Under the pieces are notes generated by a model that made no database searches, was not told the DNA's origin, and worked only from the letters and a program-made list of their open reading frames with translations. Position numbers and translations under genes: made by a program. DNA of 61,005 nt from contig JAJXWA010000013.1 of assembly GCA_021781795.1 (NCBI GenBank), positions 1 through 61,005 on the forward strand, read 5' to 3'. Below, in pieces: positions 1-8,956 of the stretch. Every line of letters starts with the position of its first letter. The stretch's first letter is position 1. This DNA comes from Acidobacteriota bacterium. Its GTDB lineage: Bacteria; Acidobacteriota; Terriglobia; Terriglobales; Acidobacteriaceae.

Positions 1-806
1 ATGAGGTAGCCGGGATCATCGGTGGCCTGATGGATGGCGGCCCAAGGCTCTTCGTGATCCGCGGGAACAAGATAGACGGCGGCGAGTCCGAGGCCGAGGG
101 CAACGGCCACGGCGGCGCGCTGGATGGGGGCCCACGAGCGGCGCAGCAGGGCAGTGACGAGGGCAAGGCCGGCGAGGCTGTAGCTGGCGATGACGCCGAG
201 CGGCGCATCGGAGAGCCAGGCCCCTGCGACAACGAGAGCGAGCAAGGTGGCGGAGCCGTCGAAGGCACGCCGCCAGCCAGAGGAATCTGGATGATTGTCG
301 CGAAGCAGGAACAGGAAGAGCAGCGGCATCCAGAAGCTGCCGGTGAGCTCGCCGAAGGCCGAGCGTTCAAAAGCGGTGAAGAGGGTGTAGCCGGAAAAGA
401 TAACGACGCAGCCGGCGAACGTGGCTGGGGCTTCATCGAGCAGCTGGCGGGCGAGGGCGCGAGTGGAGAGACCGGCAGCGAAGAAGATAAGCAGGGTGAA
501 GGCTGCGGGAACGGCTCGCCAGGGCATGAGGAGGCGGAGCAAAGCGCCGAGCATCCAGGTGACGGGTGGGTAGAAGATGAAGCGCGGCTCGCCTGCGCCG
601 TAGTTGGGACTGGGAGCCCAGCGGGGATAGAGGATGCCTTGCCGCCAACTGTGAAGGGCGTCGAGCCAACTGACGAGGTGGAAGTCGAAGTCGTGCCCGC
701 AGGAGGCGCCGTGGACGAAGAGCGGCATCGATGCAACGAGAGCCGTGAGCAGAATGAGCGCGGGGCCAGTGAAGGCTCGCGCACGGGCCAACGGTGCTGC
801 GGTCAT
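1..806 (-). CDS. Polytopic membrane protein, GT-C/PTPS-related type (3' part cut by window edge)
   Basis: The minus strand is open from an ATG at 806 to the window edge (about 268 codons, no stop reached). The product starts with a short Ala/Arg-rich tail followed by a membrane helix, then a lumenal-type segment with HDFDFH, WRQGILYPRW and YGAGEPRFIFYPP, then repeated hydrophobic segments. This arrangement (acidic/His motif after helix 1, then a YPRW...PRF.FYPP stretch) is what I know from the 6-pyruvoyl-tetrahydropterin-synthase-related integral membrane family and from GT-C glycosyltransferases, so a lipid-linked sugar transferase role is possible but unproven. Its ATG overlaps the stop of the upstream penicillin acylase gene (ATGA, 4 bp), so the two are probably translationally coupled. 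Confidence 0.75.
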   Translation of the reverse strand, partial: MTAAPLARARAFTGPALILLTALVASMPLFVHGASCGHDFDFHLVSWLDALHSWRQGILYPRWAPSPNYGAGEPRFIFYPPVTWMLGALLRLLMPWRAVPAAFTLLIFFAAGLSTRALARQLLDEAPATFAGCVVIFSGYTLFTAFERSAFGELTGSFWMPLLFLFLLRDNHPDSSGWRRAFDGSATLLALVVAGAWLSDAPLGVIASYSLAGLALVTALLRRSWAPIQRAAVAVALGLGLAAVYLVPADHEEPWAAIHQATDDPGYL

Positions 807-3271
807 GGGAGGAGACGCAGGGTGTGCTGCGTCTGGGCAGAGACAGCGGCGGGCGTGAAGGGCAGCGCGAAGGCGGTTCCGGCTGAGTAGGCGGGCCACT
901 GATCGCGAAAATAAGTGCTGTAAGGATTGCCGCTCTCGCCGAGGACGATGTTCTGGGTGGAGCCGTCGATGGAACTCCAGTCCATGGTGAAGCGCTGCGA
1001 GGGGCCGACAGAGCCCGAAGCTTGCTTGACGGTGGTGGGGTCTCCGCTGAGCGGCTGCGGCCCGGTGCCGGCGAAGCTCCCGGGGAGATGCAGCAATTTT
1101 GCCAAAGGGTGCTCGAGATCGAGGATGTGCCAGGAGCCGTAAGTCCAGAGGGAGACGTTGGCGGGCGCTTTGCCGTCGTCCATTCCTTTGCGGACCGCAG
1201 CGGCGAGAAAGTTGTCCCAGGTCTTGTAGCCGGGCGGGAGCCAATCGGGATAGGCATGCATCACGATCTCTTCCAGCGCGAAGTTGGACTCTTCCCAGTG
1301 ATAGAGAGCGGCGTCCTTGCCCAGCTTCGGTTCGAGGAGCATCGGGCGCAGGGCGCGGCGGGTCTGCGTGACGATGGAGGCTGCGGGTGAGTCGGGCGTG
1401 AGGCGGCCGTCCCAGGTGCGCAAGAGGTCGGCGGCGGCGCGGAGGCGGTTATCGACCTGATCGGCGTGGTCGATGGCGTAAGCGAAGCGCTGGCCGAGCT
1501 CCTGATCGACCTCGCTGTAGACATCGGTCTGGAGAGCGAGCATGTCGGCAGGCTTGAGCTGGTCGCGGCCCTGGAGGACCTTGTAGATGCGCTCGATGCG
1601 ATAGGGGTCTGCCCATTCGAGCGAGAGCGGGACGGGTGATTTTTCAGTGGTGACGCGGGCGTTGGCCGTGGCGAGGAAGCCGGCGGGCGGATCGACGGCG
1701 CTGGGCAGGCTGTCGAAGGGGATGTAGCTCTGCCACTCATGGTGCGCGTCTGCGATGGGAACAGGTTGCAGGCCGGCGGGGCGCAGCGGGATGCGGCCGA
1801 TGGCGTGGTAGGCGATGTGGCCCTGATCGTCGGCGTAGACGAGATTCTGGGTGGGCCAGCTCCACTGGGTGAGCGCGGCCGAGAAGCCGGTCCATTCGGC
1901 GGCGGTGTTCATGGCGTAGAGGGGCAGGGTGTTGAGGCTGGAGTCATACAGCGTCCAGCGAAGGGCGATGGGACGGGTTTCGCCCTTGAGGATGGGATTG
2001 AGCAAGGGGCCGTGTGCAGTGACCTGCACGTTGAGCGTGACATCGTGGCCGCCGCGGACACGGATGGTTTCTCGATCGATGCCGATGGGCTGCCAGGAGC
2101 CATCGGCGGCGAGGGAATGGCCCTGGCCGTCGAGCTTTTCGATGTAGAGATCCTGCACGTCGGCAAGGAGCGCGGTGAAGCCCCACGCGACGTGCTCGTT
2201 GTGTCCCTCGACGATGTAGGGCAGGCCGGGCAGAGTGACGCCTGCGGCGTGGTAGCCGGGCGCGGCGAGATCGGCCATGTACCAGATGTCGGGCACACCG
2301 AGCGAGAGGTGCATGTCATTCGAGAGCAGCGGCTTGCCGCTGGCGGTGTGGGCTCCTGAAATGACCCAGTTGTTGGAGCCGGAGGCGCAGGCGGAGCAGG
2401 TGGGCAGGCCGAGGAGTGTGCGGAGACCGCTAAGGTCGGTCTGCGGCGCGAGGCTGGCCTGGCTGCTGTCGTCGTCCTCGTCGTCGTCGGTGGCGGGCGC
2501 GGGCTCAGGATGAGGCTTGCTGAGGTCGAGCACTTCGCCGGTGGGAGGATGGTCGCGCCATGAGCCGACGGGGTAGAGTTGGGACTCGAGCCGGGAGTTG
2601 TGGAGGCGCGCGGCAATTTGCTCGCGGGAGAGCTTGACGTCCCAATGTGTATCGAGGGTCTGCACCATCATGAGGCCGACGGCGATGGAGTCAGTGCCGG
2701 TCCACGGAGCAGGCTTGTAGTGAAGGAGGCGGAACTCGGGAGACAGGTTGTCCTGGTGCTGCTGGATGTAGCGGTTGACGCCGGCTGCATAGGCGTCGAG
2801 GCGCGCGCGCTCTTCGGGGTCGAGATGGCTGTAGACGCGGGCTGCGACGTTGCGCAGCTCAAGGACGCGTTGGGCAACATCGTGCGCGACGAGCGTGGGG
2901 CCGAGGACTTCCGCGAGTGTGCCGCTGGAGTTGCGACGGAACATGTCCATCTGCCAGAGGCGATCCTGTGCGGTGACGTAGCCCTGGGCGAAGAAGAGAT
3001 CGGCCTGTGAAGTGGCCTGGATGTGGGGGACGCCATGGGTGTCACGCCGAACCGTAACCGGCGCGGCGAGGCCGGAGAGGTGGAGATCTCCGTCTAGATT
3101 GGGCAAGGCCGCGTGGGCGGCTGTGCGGAGCCAGAGCACGCCGATTGCGCTGCTGAGAACGAGCAGAGCCACGATGCAGATTGCCGACCAAAGCAGCCGG
3201 CGCAGCCAGCGGTGCTTTCTGCGGCGTGCGAGGCGAAGGGATCTGGATTGGGCGGTGCCGGGATGAGCCAT
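803..3271 (-). CDS. Penicillin acylase family protein (Ntn hydrolase)
   Basis: An 822-aa amidohydrolase precursor of the penicillin G/acyl-homoserine-lactone acylase family, expected in the periplasm. Residues about 25-48 form a single N-terminal hydrophobic segment after a basic stretch (uncleaved anchor or signal). The alpha-chain motif DTHGVPHI is at about 77-84. The autoproteolytic site is G298/S299 followed by NNWVISG, so Ser299 should become the N-terminal nucleophile of the beta chain; SNNW is the family hallmark. An acidic, low-complexity linker with TDDDEDDD (about 261-268) lies just before the cleavage site and is unusual. Length matches the family. The substrate cannot be told from sequence; quorum-signal or beta-lactam acyl amides are the known choices. 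The start has no strong SD. Confidence 0.92.
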   Translation of the reverse strand: MAHPGTAQSRSLRLARRRKHRWLRRLLWSAICIVALLVLSSAIGVLWLRTAAHAALPNLDGDLHLSGLAAPVTVRRDTHGVPHIQATSQADLFFAQGYVTAQDRLWQMDMFRRNSSGTLAEVLGPTLVAHDVAQRVLELRNVAARVYSHLDPEERARLDAYAAGVNRYIQQHQDNLSPEFRLLHYKPAPWTGTDSIAVGLMMVQTLDTHWDVKLSREQIAARLHNSRLESQLYPVGSWRDHPPTGEVLDLSKPHPEPAPATDDDEDDDSSQASLAPQTDLSGLRTLLGLPTCSACASGSNNWVISGAHTASGKPLLSNDMHLSLGVPDIWYMADLAAPGYHAAGVTLPGLPYIVEGHNEHVAWGFTALLADVQDLYIEKLDGQGHSLAADGSWQPIGIDRETIRVRGGHDVTLNVQVTAHGPLLNPILKGETRPIALRWTLYDSSLNTLPLYAMNTAAEWTGFSAALTQWSWPTQNLVYADDQGHIAYHAIGRIPLRPAGLQPVPIADAHHEWQSYIPFDSLPSAVDPPAGFLATANARVTTEKSPVPLSLEWADPYRIERIYKVLQGRDQLKPADMLALQTDVYSEVDQELGQRFAYAIDHADQVDNRLRAAADLLRTWDGRLTPDSPAASIVTQTRRALRPMLLEPKLGKDAALYHWEESNFALEEIVMHAYPDWLPPGYKTWDNFLAAAVRKGMDDGKAPANVSLWTYGSWHILDLEHPLAKLLHLPGSFAGTGPQPLSGDPTTVKQASGSVGPSQRFTMDWSSIDGSTQNIVLGESGNPYSTYFRDQWPAYSAGTAFALPFTPAAVSAQTQHTLRLLP

Positions 3272-3327
3272 CGGTTAGAGACAGGATACCGCCCGTCACT
3301 GTGAAGCGAGAATCGTCCAGGCGCACG

Positions 3328-4491
3328 TTAGGAGACAGGCTCAACGGCGACGGGCGGGACGAGCGCAGACTTGCGGGATCGGCCATAGAGGAGTGCGAGG
3401 GCGACGAGCAACACGAGAATGACGCCGAGCACGAGGACGCTGCCCTCGGGGCCGTCTGCGCCGCCGCTCCAGAAGACGCTGCCCGCGGGCGCGGTGGTAA
3501 GCAAGTGGCCCTTGGCGGGCAGGCCGCTGTCGGCGGTGCCGTAGAAGAAGGTCTCTGACCAGTCCCACGCGGCATGGCAGCCGATGGCCCACCAGGCGGA
3601 GCCGGTGAAGTAGATGCTAGCGCAGAAGACGAAGCCGATGGCGGCGGCGGCAAAGATGCCAATCCAGTTTTCGCCGTTGTTGCCAGTGTGGATGAAGCCG
3701 AAGAGCGTGGAGGAGACCCACGCGGCAATCCAGAAGCCGGCGCTGGCGGACTTGCGCTGGTGAAGGAGGTAGCAGGGGACGAGACCGAGGAGCACGATGA
3801 GGTAGACGCCCCAGACGCCATTACCTTTGGCGCGGATGAGGAGTTCGACGCAGATTGCGCCGAGGATGACGACAGCAGGCCAGAAGCGGATGCTGCGCGT
3901 GAGGGTGAATTGCAGATAACAGCGGAAGAGGCCTTCTTCGACGCAGCCGACGAGCAGGAAGGCTGCGCCCCAGAGGGCGGCAAAGTGGAGGATCGCCGTG
4001 CCGGAGAGCGCGACAGGACCGAAGTGAAGCCAGCCACCTGCGGCGAGCGCACCGATGAGAGCAGAGAGGGCGAGGAAGCCGGCGGCGAGGCCGGAAAAGA
4101 AATGCCGGACGCCGGAGGCATCGACGAGGTTGTAGTCAAGGATGCGGCGGCGCTCAATGGCGGCGACGATGGCGGCGGCGCCGAGCATGGCAATGAAGGG
4201 AGCCAGCTCGCTGAGAAACGCTGCAAACGGGGTGAAGCCCTGCTTGTGGTCGAGGTGGCTCGCGCGGGAGAGAATGGAGCCGGTGATGAAGGTGAAGAGG
4301 ACCATCAGCACGGAAAAGACGAGAATTGACCAGCCGGGGCGAAGGCCCTGCGGACCGAGGAAGACGCGCACGAAGCGGCTTGGTATTGGCGCGGCGGCAT
4401 AATCAGGAGCGACCAATGGTTGCGCGTCAGGAGTTTGCACCTGAGGCGCATGGATAGGATCGGGGGTAGAGGAGGAACTCTTGGGTTCCAT
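3328..4491 (-). CDS. CPBP family intramembrane metalloprotease
   Basis: A 387-aa polytopic membrane protein of the CPBP (CAAX protease and bacteriocin-processing, Abi) family. The three conserved motifs are present: EEGLFR at 185-190 (Glu-Glu plus Arg), FGFIHTGNN at 264-272 (metal-binding His) and HAAWDW at 306-311. At least seven hydrophobic segments surround them. The first 40 residues are Pro/Ser-rich and cytosolic-looking. AAGGAG lies 5 nt before the ATG, supporting the start. Known relatives are glutamate-type intramembrane proteases that process prenylated or secreted peptides; no target is evident here. It is transcribed in the same direction as the penicillin acylase gene downstream, 56 bp away. 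Confidence 0.88.
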   Translation of the reverse strand: MEPKSSSSTPDPIHAPQVQTPDAQPLVAPDYAAAPIPSRFVRVFLGPQGLRPGWSILVFSVLMVLFTFITGSILSRASHLDHKQGFTPFAAFLSELAPFIAMLGAAAIVAAIERRRILDYNLVDASGVRHFFSGLAAGFLALSALIGALAAGGWLHFGPVALSGTAILHFAALWGAAFLLVGCVEEGLFRCYLQFTLTRSIRFWPAVVILGAICVELLIRAKGNGVWGVYLIVLLGLVPCYLLHQRKSASAGFWIAAWVSSTLFGFIHTGNNGENWIGIFAAAAIGFVFCASIYFTGSAWWAIGCHAAWDWSETFFYGTADSGLPAKGHLLTTAPAGSVFWSGGADGPEGSVLVLGVILVLLVALALLYGRSRKSALVPPVAVEPVS

Positions 4492-4677
4492 GCAACTCCT
4501 TTGAATTCGTGCGAAGGGTCGAGAGAATTGTACTGGAGTCTGGTACGCTTCCGGCGTGCAATCGGTTCAGAGGATGGCGCTGCGCGAGAGGCAGACGCAT
4601 CTTGACACATTGGGCTTCGCCCTTGATTCTTAACTTTCCGGCTTTTTGAGGGAAATCGCTGCAGGGAGCGGGGCACG

Positions 4678-5667
4678 TTGCGGGTTCGCGTTTTTTATCA
4701 CGACAAATGTTTCGATGGAGCCTGCTCGGCTTCGCTGTTTACGCGCTTCCATCGGGAGCGCATCGCGAAGGACGCGACGTATGAGTATCACGGGCTGGTG
4801 CACCGGGCTGGTGCTCTGTTCGATGAGGCGGAGTTCACAGGCGACGAGAACGCGATCGTGGACTTCAAGTATTCGGCCTCACCACGGATTACATGGTGGT
4901 TCGATCATCATCTGTCGGCTTTCCTGACGCCGCAGGACCACGAGCACTTTCTGGCCTGCCAGCGCAATCCCCAATGTGCGGCGCGCAAATTCTTCGATCC
5001 GGATTACACCTCGTGCACGAGCTTTCTGGCGGATATCGCATCGGCGCGCTTTGGATTCAATACGGAGCCGGTGAAGGATTTGATTCACTGGGCGAATATT
5101 GTGGACGGCGCGCTGTATGAGAGCCCCGAGGCGGCGGTGGAGATGGCCGCGCCAGCGATGAAGCTGACGCTGATTATCGAATCGACGCAGGACCCGGAGT
5201 TCATTCCGCGGCTGATTCCGCTGCTGACAGAGATGCCGCTGGCAGAGGTGCTGGCGCAGCCTTTTGTTGCGCCGCTGCTACCGCCGCTGTTGGACCGGCA
5301 CGCGCAGGCGATTGAGCTGATTCGCGAGCGGAGCGAGGAGCGCGACGGAACGATCTTCTTCGACATTTCGGACCATCTGATGGAAGGCTTCAACAAGTTC
5401 ATTCCGTACTATCTGCACCCGCAGGCGACGTATTCGATTGGGCTGTCGAAGTCGAGTTTCCGGACGAAGGTGGCGGTGGGGTCGAATCCGTGGACGAAGG
5501 CGGACCCGGCGAAGCTGGTGAACCTGGCGCAGGTATGCGAACGCTATGGCGGCGGCGGCCATGCGCGGGTAGGCGCGATCAGCTTTCCGCCTGACCAGGC
5601 GGACCGCGCGCGGGCGGCTGCGGCGGAGATTGTGGCCGAGCTGCGGGCGAAGAATCCGCTGGCTTAA
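4678..5667 (+). CDS. DHH family phosphoesterase
   Basis: A 329-aa protein with the layout of DHH/DHHA1 phosphoesterases (RecJ/NrnA superfamily): an N-terminal HDKCFDGACSA motif (residues 8-18; His8, Asp9 and Asp13 likely metal ligands), D62, the signature DHH at 76-78, and a C-terminal DHHA1-type GGGGHA at 291-296. These enzymes hydrolyse phosphodiesters such as nanoRNA, pAp or cyclic dinucleotides using Mn2+; which one cannot be decided here. The start is a TTG preceded by a G-rich SD-like stretch; no ATG lies in a plausible position, so the start is moderately sure. It converges on the crotonase gene with only 6 bp between stops. Confidence 0.82.
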   Translation: MRVRVFYHDKCFDGACSASLFTRFHRERIAKDATYEYHGLVHRAGALFDEAEFTGDENAIVDFKYSASPRITWWFDHHLSAFLTPQDHEHFLACQRNPQCAARKFFDPDYTSCTSFLADIASARFGFNTEPVKDLIHWANIVDGALYESPEAAVEMAAPAMKLTLIIESTQDPEFIPRLIPLLTEMPLAEVLAQPFVAPLLPPLLDRHAQAIELIRERSEERDGTIFFDISDHLMEGFNKFIPYYLHPQATYSIGLSKSSFRTKVAVGSNPWTKADPAKLVNLAQVCERYGGGGHARVGAISFPPDQADRARAAAAEIVAELRAKNPLA

Positions 5668-5673
5668 GGTTGG

Positions 5674-6468
5674 CTACGTTCTGATGCGCTGGCTGGGCCA
5701 GTCGGCCCGGCGGCGTTGGAGAAAGGCGCGGATGCCTTCCTGAAAATCCTCTGAGGCGCATTGTTGCGCGTTGGCGTCGATGGCGTCGGCGATCTCTTCG
5801 TCGAGGCGGCGCGCGGCGTGGCGGGCGAGCAGGCGCTTGACAGACTGCATGGCCAGGGGGCTGTTGAGCAGCAGGGATTGAGCGAGGGCGCGGGCAGTTT
5901 TGAGCAACTCGTCGGCGGTGACGATCTCGGTGACGAGTCCGAGCTGAAGGGCCTCTTGCGCTTTGAGCATGCGGCCGGTGAGGAGCAGGTCGCGGGTGCG
6001 TTTCTCGCCGATCTGGCGGAGCAGGAAGGAAGCGACGATGGCAGGGACAAAGCCGAAGCGGACCTCAGTGAATCCGAATTTTGATTCGGGCGTTGCGAGG
6101 GTGAAGTCTGCAATGGTGGCCAGAGCCATACCCCCAGCGATGGCGGGGCCGTTGACTGCGGCGATGACGGGCTTGGGAAAGTCATAAAGCGCGCGCAAGA
6201 CGTGGGCCATCTGTTCGGCGGCGCGGCGATTGTCTTCTGGAGTGCTGGTGGTGGCGGCGAGTTCCTCGATATCGAGACCGGAACAGAAGGCCGGGCCCAC
6301 TCCGGCGAGGATCACGACTCCACAGTCGCATGTGGCGGCCTCATGCAGGGCCAGGGTTAGTTCCTCGATGAGCGCGGGGTTGAGGGCATTGCGCTTGTCG
6401 GGGCGGTTCAGCGTTAGAGCTCTGACACCGTTGGAGGACTCGGCGAGGATGTGGGTGAAGTGCGTCAT
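5674..6468 (-). CDS. Enoyl-CoA hydratase/isomerase (crotonase) family protein
   Basis: A 264-aa crotonase-fold protein, presumably cytosolic and acting on acyl-CoA thioesters. The oxyanion-hole regions are visible: FCSGLDIEEL (61-70) and AGGMALA (111-117). The position of the first catalytic Glu in hydratases (GGxxE) is Ala115, while the second Glu is kept (E135 in FTEVRFG). One-Glu patterns occur in isomerases and related crotonases, so a plain hydratase call is uncertain. The chosen ATG at 6468 has GAGG 7 nt upstream; an in-frame start at 6534 would add 22 residues unlike the family. It is divergent from the GT87 gene. Confidence 0.87.
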   Translation of the reverse strand: MTHFTHILAESSNGVRALTLNRPDKRNALNPALIEELTLALHEAATCDCGVVILAGVGPAFCSGLDIEELAATTSTPEDNRRAAEQMAHVLRALYDFPKPVIAAVNGPAIAGGMALATIADFTLATPESKFGFTEVRFGFVPAIVASFLLRQIGEKRTRDLLLTGRMLKAQEALQLGLVTEIVTADELLKTARALAQSLLLNSPLAMQSVKRLLARHAARRLDEEIADAIDANAQQCASEDFQEGIRAFLQRRRADWPSQRIRT

Positions 6469-6690
6469 CGTGGCCTCATCGGAACCGCTCCCCCGAGCGA
6501 GCGGAGCGTTCTTTGTGGTAATCGTAGCGCACATGTCCTAGGAACTCGGTGGGCTCAGCTGCAGGTAAGATTTTTCCAACTAGGATCTGCCTGTTGGTTC
6601 CTCGTGAGCTTGGGATGGCGCATTCGCAAAGGTATGACACACTGGAGACATATTCTGGATTATGCCGGAAGAAGGGACGGGAATACACCC

Positions 6691-8088
6691 ATGCGGTCCG
6701 AAGAGAATTGCGGATTCGTCATTCCCGCAGAGACAGAACGACGAGAAGGTAAAGGGCGGGGGTATGGAGTTCTGGTTCTTTTCATAGTGAGCAGCGTGAT
6801 CGCGGCGGGGATGGGCTGCTTTATTCTGCGGGACAGGCCAGGCGGAATTGATTACATGATGATTCACGCCGCCCTGCGATCGATGATCGAGCATCGGGAT
6901 CCCTATCGAACGAGTGTGATGGATGCGGAATGGATGCGGGATGGCGGGCGCTTGCCCATCAATCAAGAAACGGGAAAGATGGAGCACATTCCACCTTTCC
7001 CCTACCCGCCGACGCTTGCCATATTAATGCCATTCTCGGAGCTTTCGTGGAAAGCGTCTCATATCATTTGGATGGGTACGCTGATCTTAGTCCTGTCGAT
7101 CGCCAGCTATCTGCTCTGGCGAATGTGTGTCCAGTTTGCGCCGAATCTGAGCTTTCTTCTTCTTGCTCTGTCGCTGGGAACAGGCTCTGTGTTTTTTGCC
7201 AGTGGGAATCCTGCTGGTATGGCGATTGGACTTTGTTTGATCGGATGCTGGTGCATCATCAACGAGCAGGTGCCCTGGCTTGGCGTGGTGTGTCTCGCAG
7301 CGGGCCTTCTGATCAAGCCCCACGATGTGCTGCTGGTGTGGGTATGCTTTCTGGCGGCGGGCGGGCTACTGCGGCGTCGAGCTTTGCAAACTCTCGTCGT
7401 GACGATGCTTCTTGCCTTGCCGGGAATCTGGAGGATAACCCAGATTTCTCCAGGATGGCCATCCGAATTGCGTGCAAATCTTGCGGCGCTGTCGGCACGG
7501 GGCGAAATCGATGATCCGCGACCGGAGGCGTACAGCGATCACACGGCTGGCGTGATGATCAATCTGCAAGCTGGGGTCAGTCTATTTGACGATAACGAGC
7601 GTGTTTACAACGGAATGACATTTCTGGTCTGCGGTGCGATGATCCTCGTTTGGCTCAGAGAGATCGTCCGAGATCGCCAGGCGGAGCGGCATATCTGGTA
7701 TTCGCTTGCGGTAGCTGCTCCCATTACGATGCTCATCAGTTACCACCGCTCTTACGATGCGAAGCTCCTGCTTATCTGTCTACCTGCTCTCTTGCAACTT
7801 TGGTCCAGGCGCGGAGTGAACGGCAGGATTGCATTTCTCCTGTTGGCAACTTCAATTGGGTTGATTAATGAAGTCACGATATCGTTTCTCAATTCGCTGA
7901 CTCAAGGGCTTCCTGTGCATCGTTCCGGGCTGAGCCGGTACACCCCACTCGTAGTACTCGCGCATCCCATTTCTTTCACTCTGCTTGCTATGAGCCTGTT
8001 CACTTTACGGCTGTATATATTGGCGGTGCGAGACTCAACCGACGAATTTGTACTGGAGTCTACTCGACAGACTATGGCAGCAGTGTAG
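6691..8088 (+). CDS. GT87 (DUF2029) family membrane glycosyltransferase-like protein
   Basis: About 465 aa with some ten hydrophobic segments. After the first helix comes a large extracytoplasmic loop with GGIDYMM and HRDPYRT, the layout of mannosyltransferases of GT87 (polyprenyl-phosphate-mannose-dependent, known from mycobacterial lipomannan synthesis). Further on are FFASGNPAG, GLLIKPHD and SYHRSYDAK, again typical of this GT-C family (long helical core, conserved His/Arg/Asp near loops). The start is uncertain: ATG 6691 follows a G-rich stretch about 10 nt upstream; in-frame ATG 6634 would add 19 residues. The acceptor is unknown. The frame begins inside the intergenic region shared with the divergent crotonase gene. 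Confidence 0.75.
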   Translation: MRSEENCGFVIPAETERREGKGRGYGVLVLFIVSSVIAAGMGCFILRDRPGGIDYMMIHAALRSMIEHRDPYRTSVMDAEWMRDGGRLPINQETGKMEHIPPFPYPPTLAILMPFSELSWKASHIIWMGTLILVLSIASYLLWRMCVQFAPNLSFLLLALSLGTGSVFFASGNPAGMAIGLCLIGCWCIINEQVPWLGVVCLAAGLLIKPHDVLLVWVCFLAAGGLLRRRALQTLVVTMLLALPGIWRITQISPGWPSELRANLAALSARGEIDDPRPEAYSDHTAGVMINLQAGVSLFDDNERVYNGMTFLVCGAMILVWLREIVRDRQAERHIWYSLAVAAPITMLISYHRSYDAKLLLICLPALLQLWSRRGVNGRIAFLLLATSIGLINEVTISFLNSLTQGLPVHRSGLSRYTPLVVLAHPISFTLLAMSLFTLRLYILAVRDSTDEFVLESTRQTMAAV

Positions 8089-8154
8089 GGAGACGGCGCG
8101 ATAGGTCCTTGTTCATTCCTCATTGCGGTTCAACAACGATCCAAATCTGCACGA

Positions 8155-8769
8155 TCATAGCTCGAGTACGTCGGACCGTTTCTTCATTGCCTCAAGGCAG
8201 AAGGCGATGTGGGCATCGAGTTCGACGCCGAGTTCGGCCGCGCCTTGCACTACGTCTTCGCGGTTGACGCCACGGGCGAATGCCTTGTCCTTGAGCTTTT
8301 TGCGTACACCGGCGACTTCTACGTCGGCGATGGCTTTGGTGGGCTTGACGAGAGCGCAGGCAGTGAGGAAGCCGGCGAGTTCGTCGCAGGCGAAGAGGGC
8401 TTTCGCAAGGTGGGTCTGGCGGGGTACGCCGGAGTATTGCGCATGGCCGAGGATGGCGGTGCGAAGCGACTCGGGCCAGCCGAGGCGCTCGAGCTCGCGA
8501 ACGCCGACAAAAGGATGTTCTTCGCTGGTGGGATGACGTTCGTAGTCGAAGTCGTGGAGCAGGGCGGTGGTGCTGTACAGGTTGATGAGCGCGTCGCGGC
8601 CGCTGCCGTCGAGAGCGAGCCGGTCGGCTTCCGCCTCTGCCATGGCGACAAGGCAGGCCTCCACCGCGAGCGCGTGCTTGCGCAGGCTTTCACTCTGGGT
8701 CCATTCGGTGAGGAGCTGCCATGCCTGGTCGCGGTGGTAGGGGGCGGTGGAACTTGAGTGGACCGTCAT
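8155..8769 (-). CDS. HD domain-containing protein
   Basis: A 204-aa protein with an HD phosphohydrolase core: His32, the His-Asp pair H72-D73 in LLHDFDYERHP, and a later H/D set around the AILGHAQYSG segment. It resembles the small predicted HD hydrolases that contain a conserved DFDYERHP stretch; substrate unknown. ATG 8769 was chosen because GGAGG sits 8 nt upstream; an upstream in-frame ATG at 8784 has no SD. The gene converges on the GT87 gene and is divergent from the zinc-ribbon XRE regulator, so the 187-bp region 8770-8956 should hold both promoters. Confidence 0.82.
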   Translation of the reverse strand: MTVHSSSTAPYHRDQAWQLLTEWTQSESLRKHALAVEACLVAMAEAEADRLALDGSGRDALINLYSTTALLHDFDYERHPTSEEHPFVGVRELERLGWPESLRTAILGHAQYSGVPRQTHLAKALFACDELAGFLTACALVKPTKAIADVEVAGVRKKLKDKAFARGVNREDVVQGAAELGVELDAHIAFCLEAMKKRSDVLEL

Positions 8770-8845
8770 GCTGTAGGCCTCCATGTTGCTGCATTTGGTT
8801 CGTGTTTTTCCGGCAATTGTCGGGTATGATGGGGAAAGCTTCGGG

Positions 8846-8874
8846 TTGACACTAACTTTCTACTTGACAATTAT
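8846..8874 (+). promoter_or_regulatory. Candidate sigma70-type promoter for the XRE regulator
   Basis: TTGACA at 8846-8851 and AATTAT at 8869-8874 are 17 bp apart, close to the sigma70 consensus (6/6 and 4/6). A second TTGACA lies at 8864-8869 without a good -10. Transcription would begin near 8881, leaving a leader of about 75 nt before ATG 8957, which also argues against in-frame starts upstream. Promoter consensus in this phylum is not well defined, so this is a suggestion only. Confidence 0.35.
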
Positions 8875-8956
8875 GGTTCATTCCCCTCACAGTAGCACGT
8901 ATCGTGGTGCAAAAAAGCACCCCGGAGGCCCTGCTCTGGCACTCCGCCGACAAGAT

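Noticed and set aside
30..890. 286-codon + frame rich in Gly/Glu/Ala
   Set aside because: Antisense to the truncated membrane protein gene; composition typical of a mirror frame.
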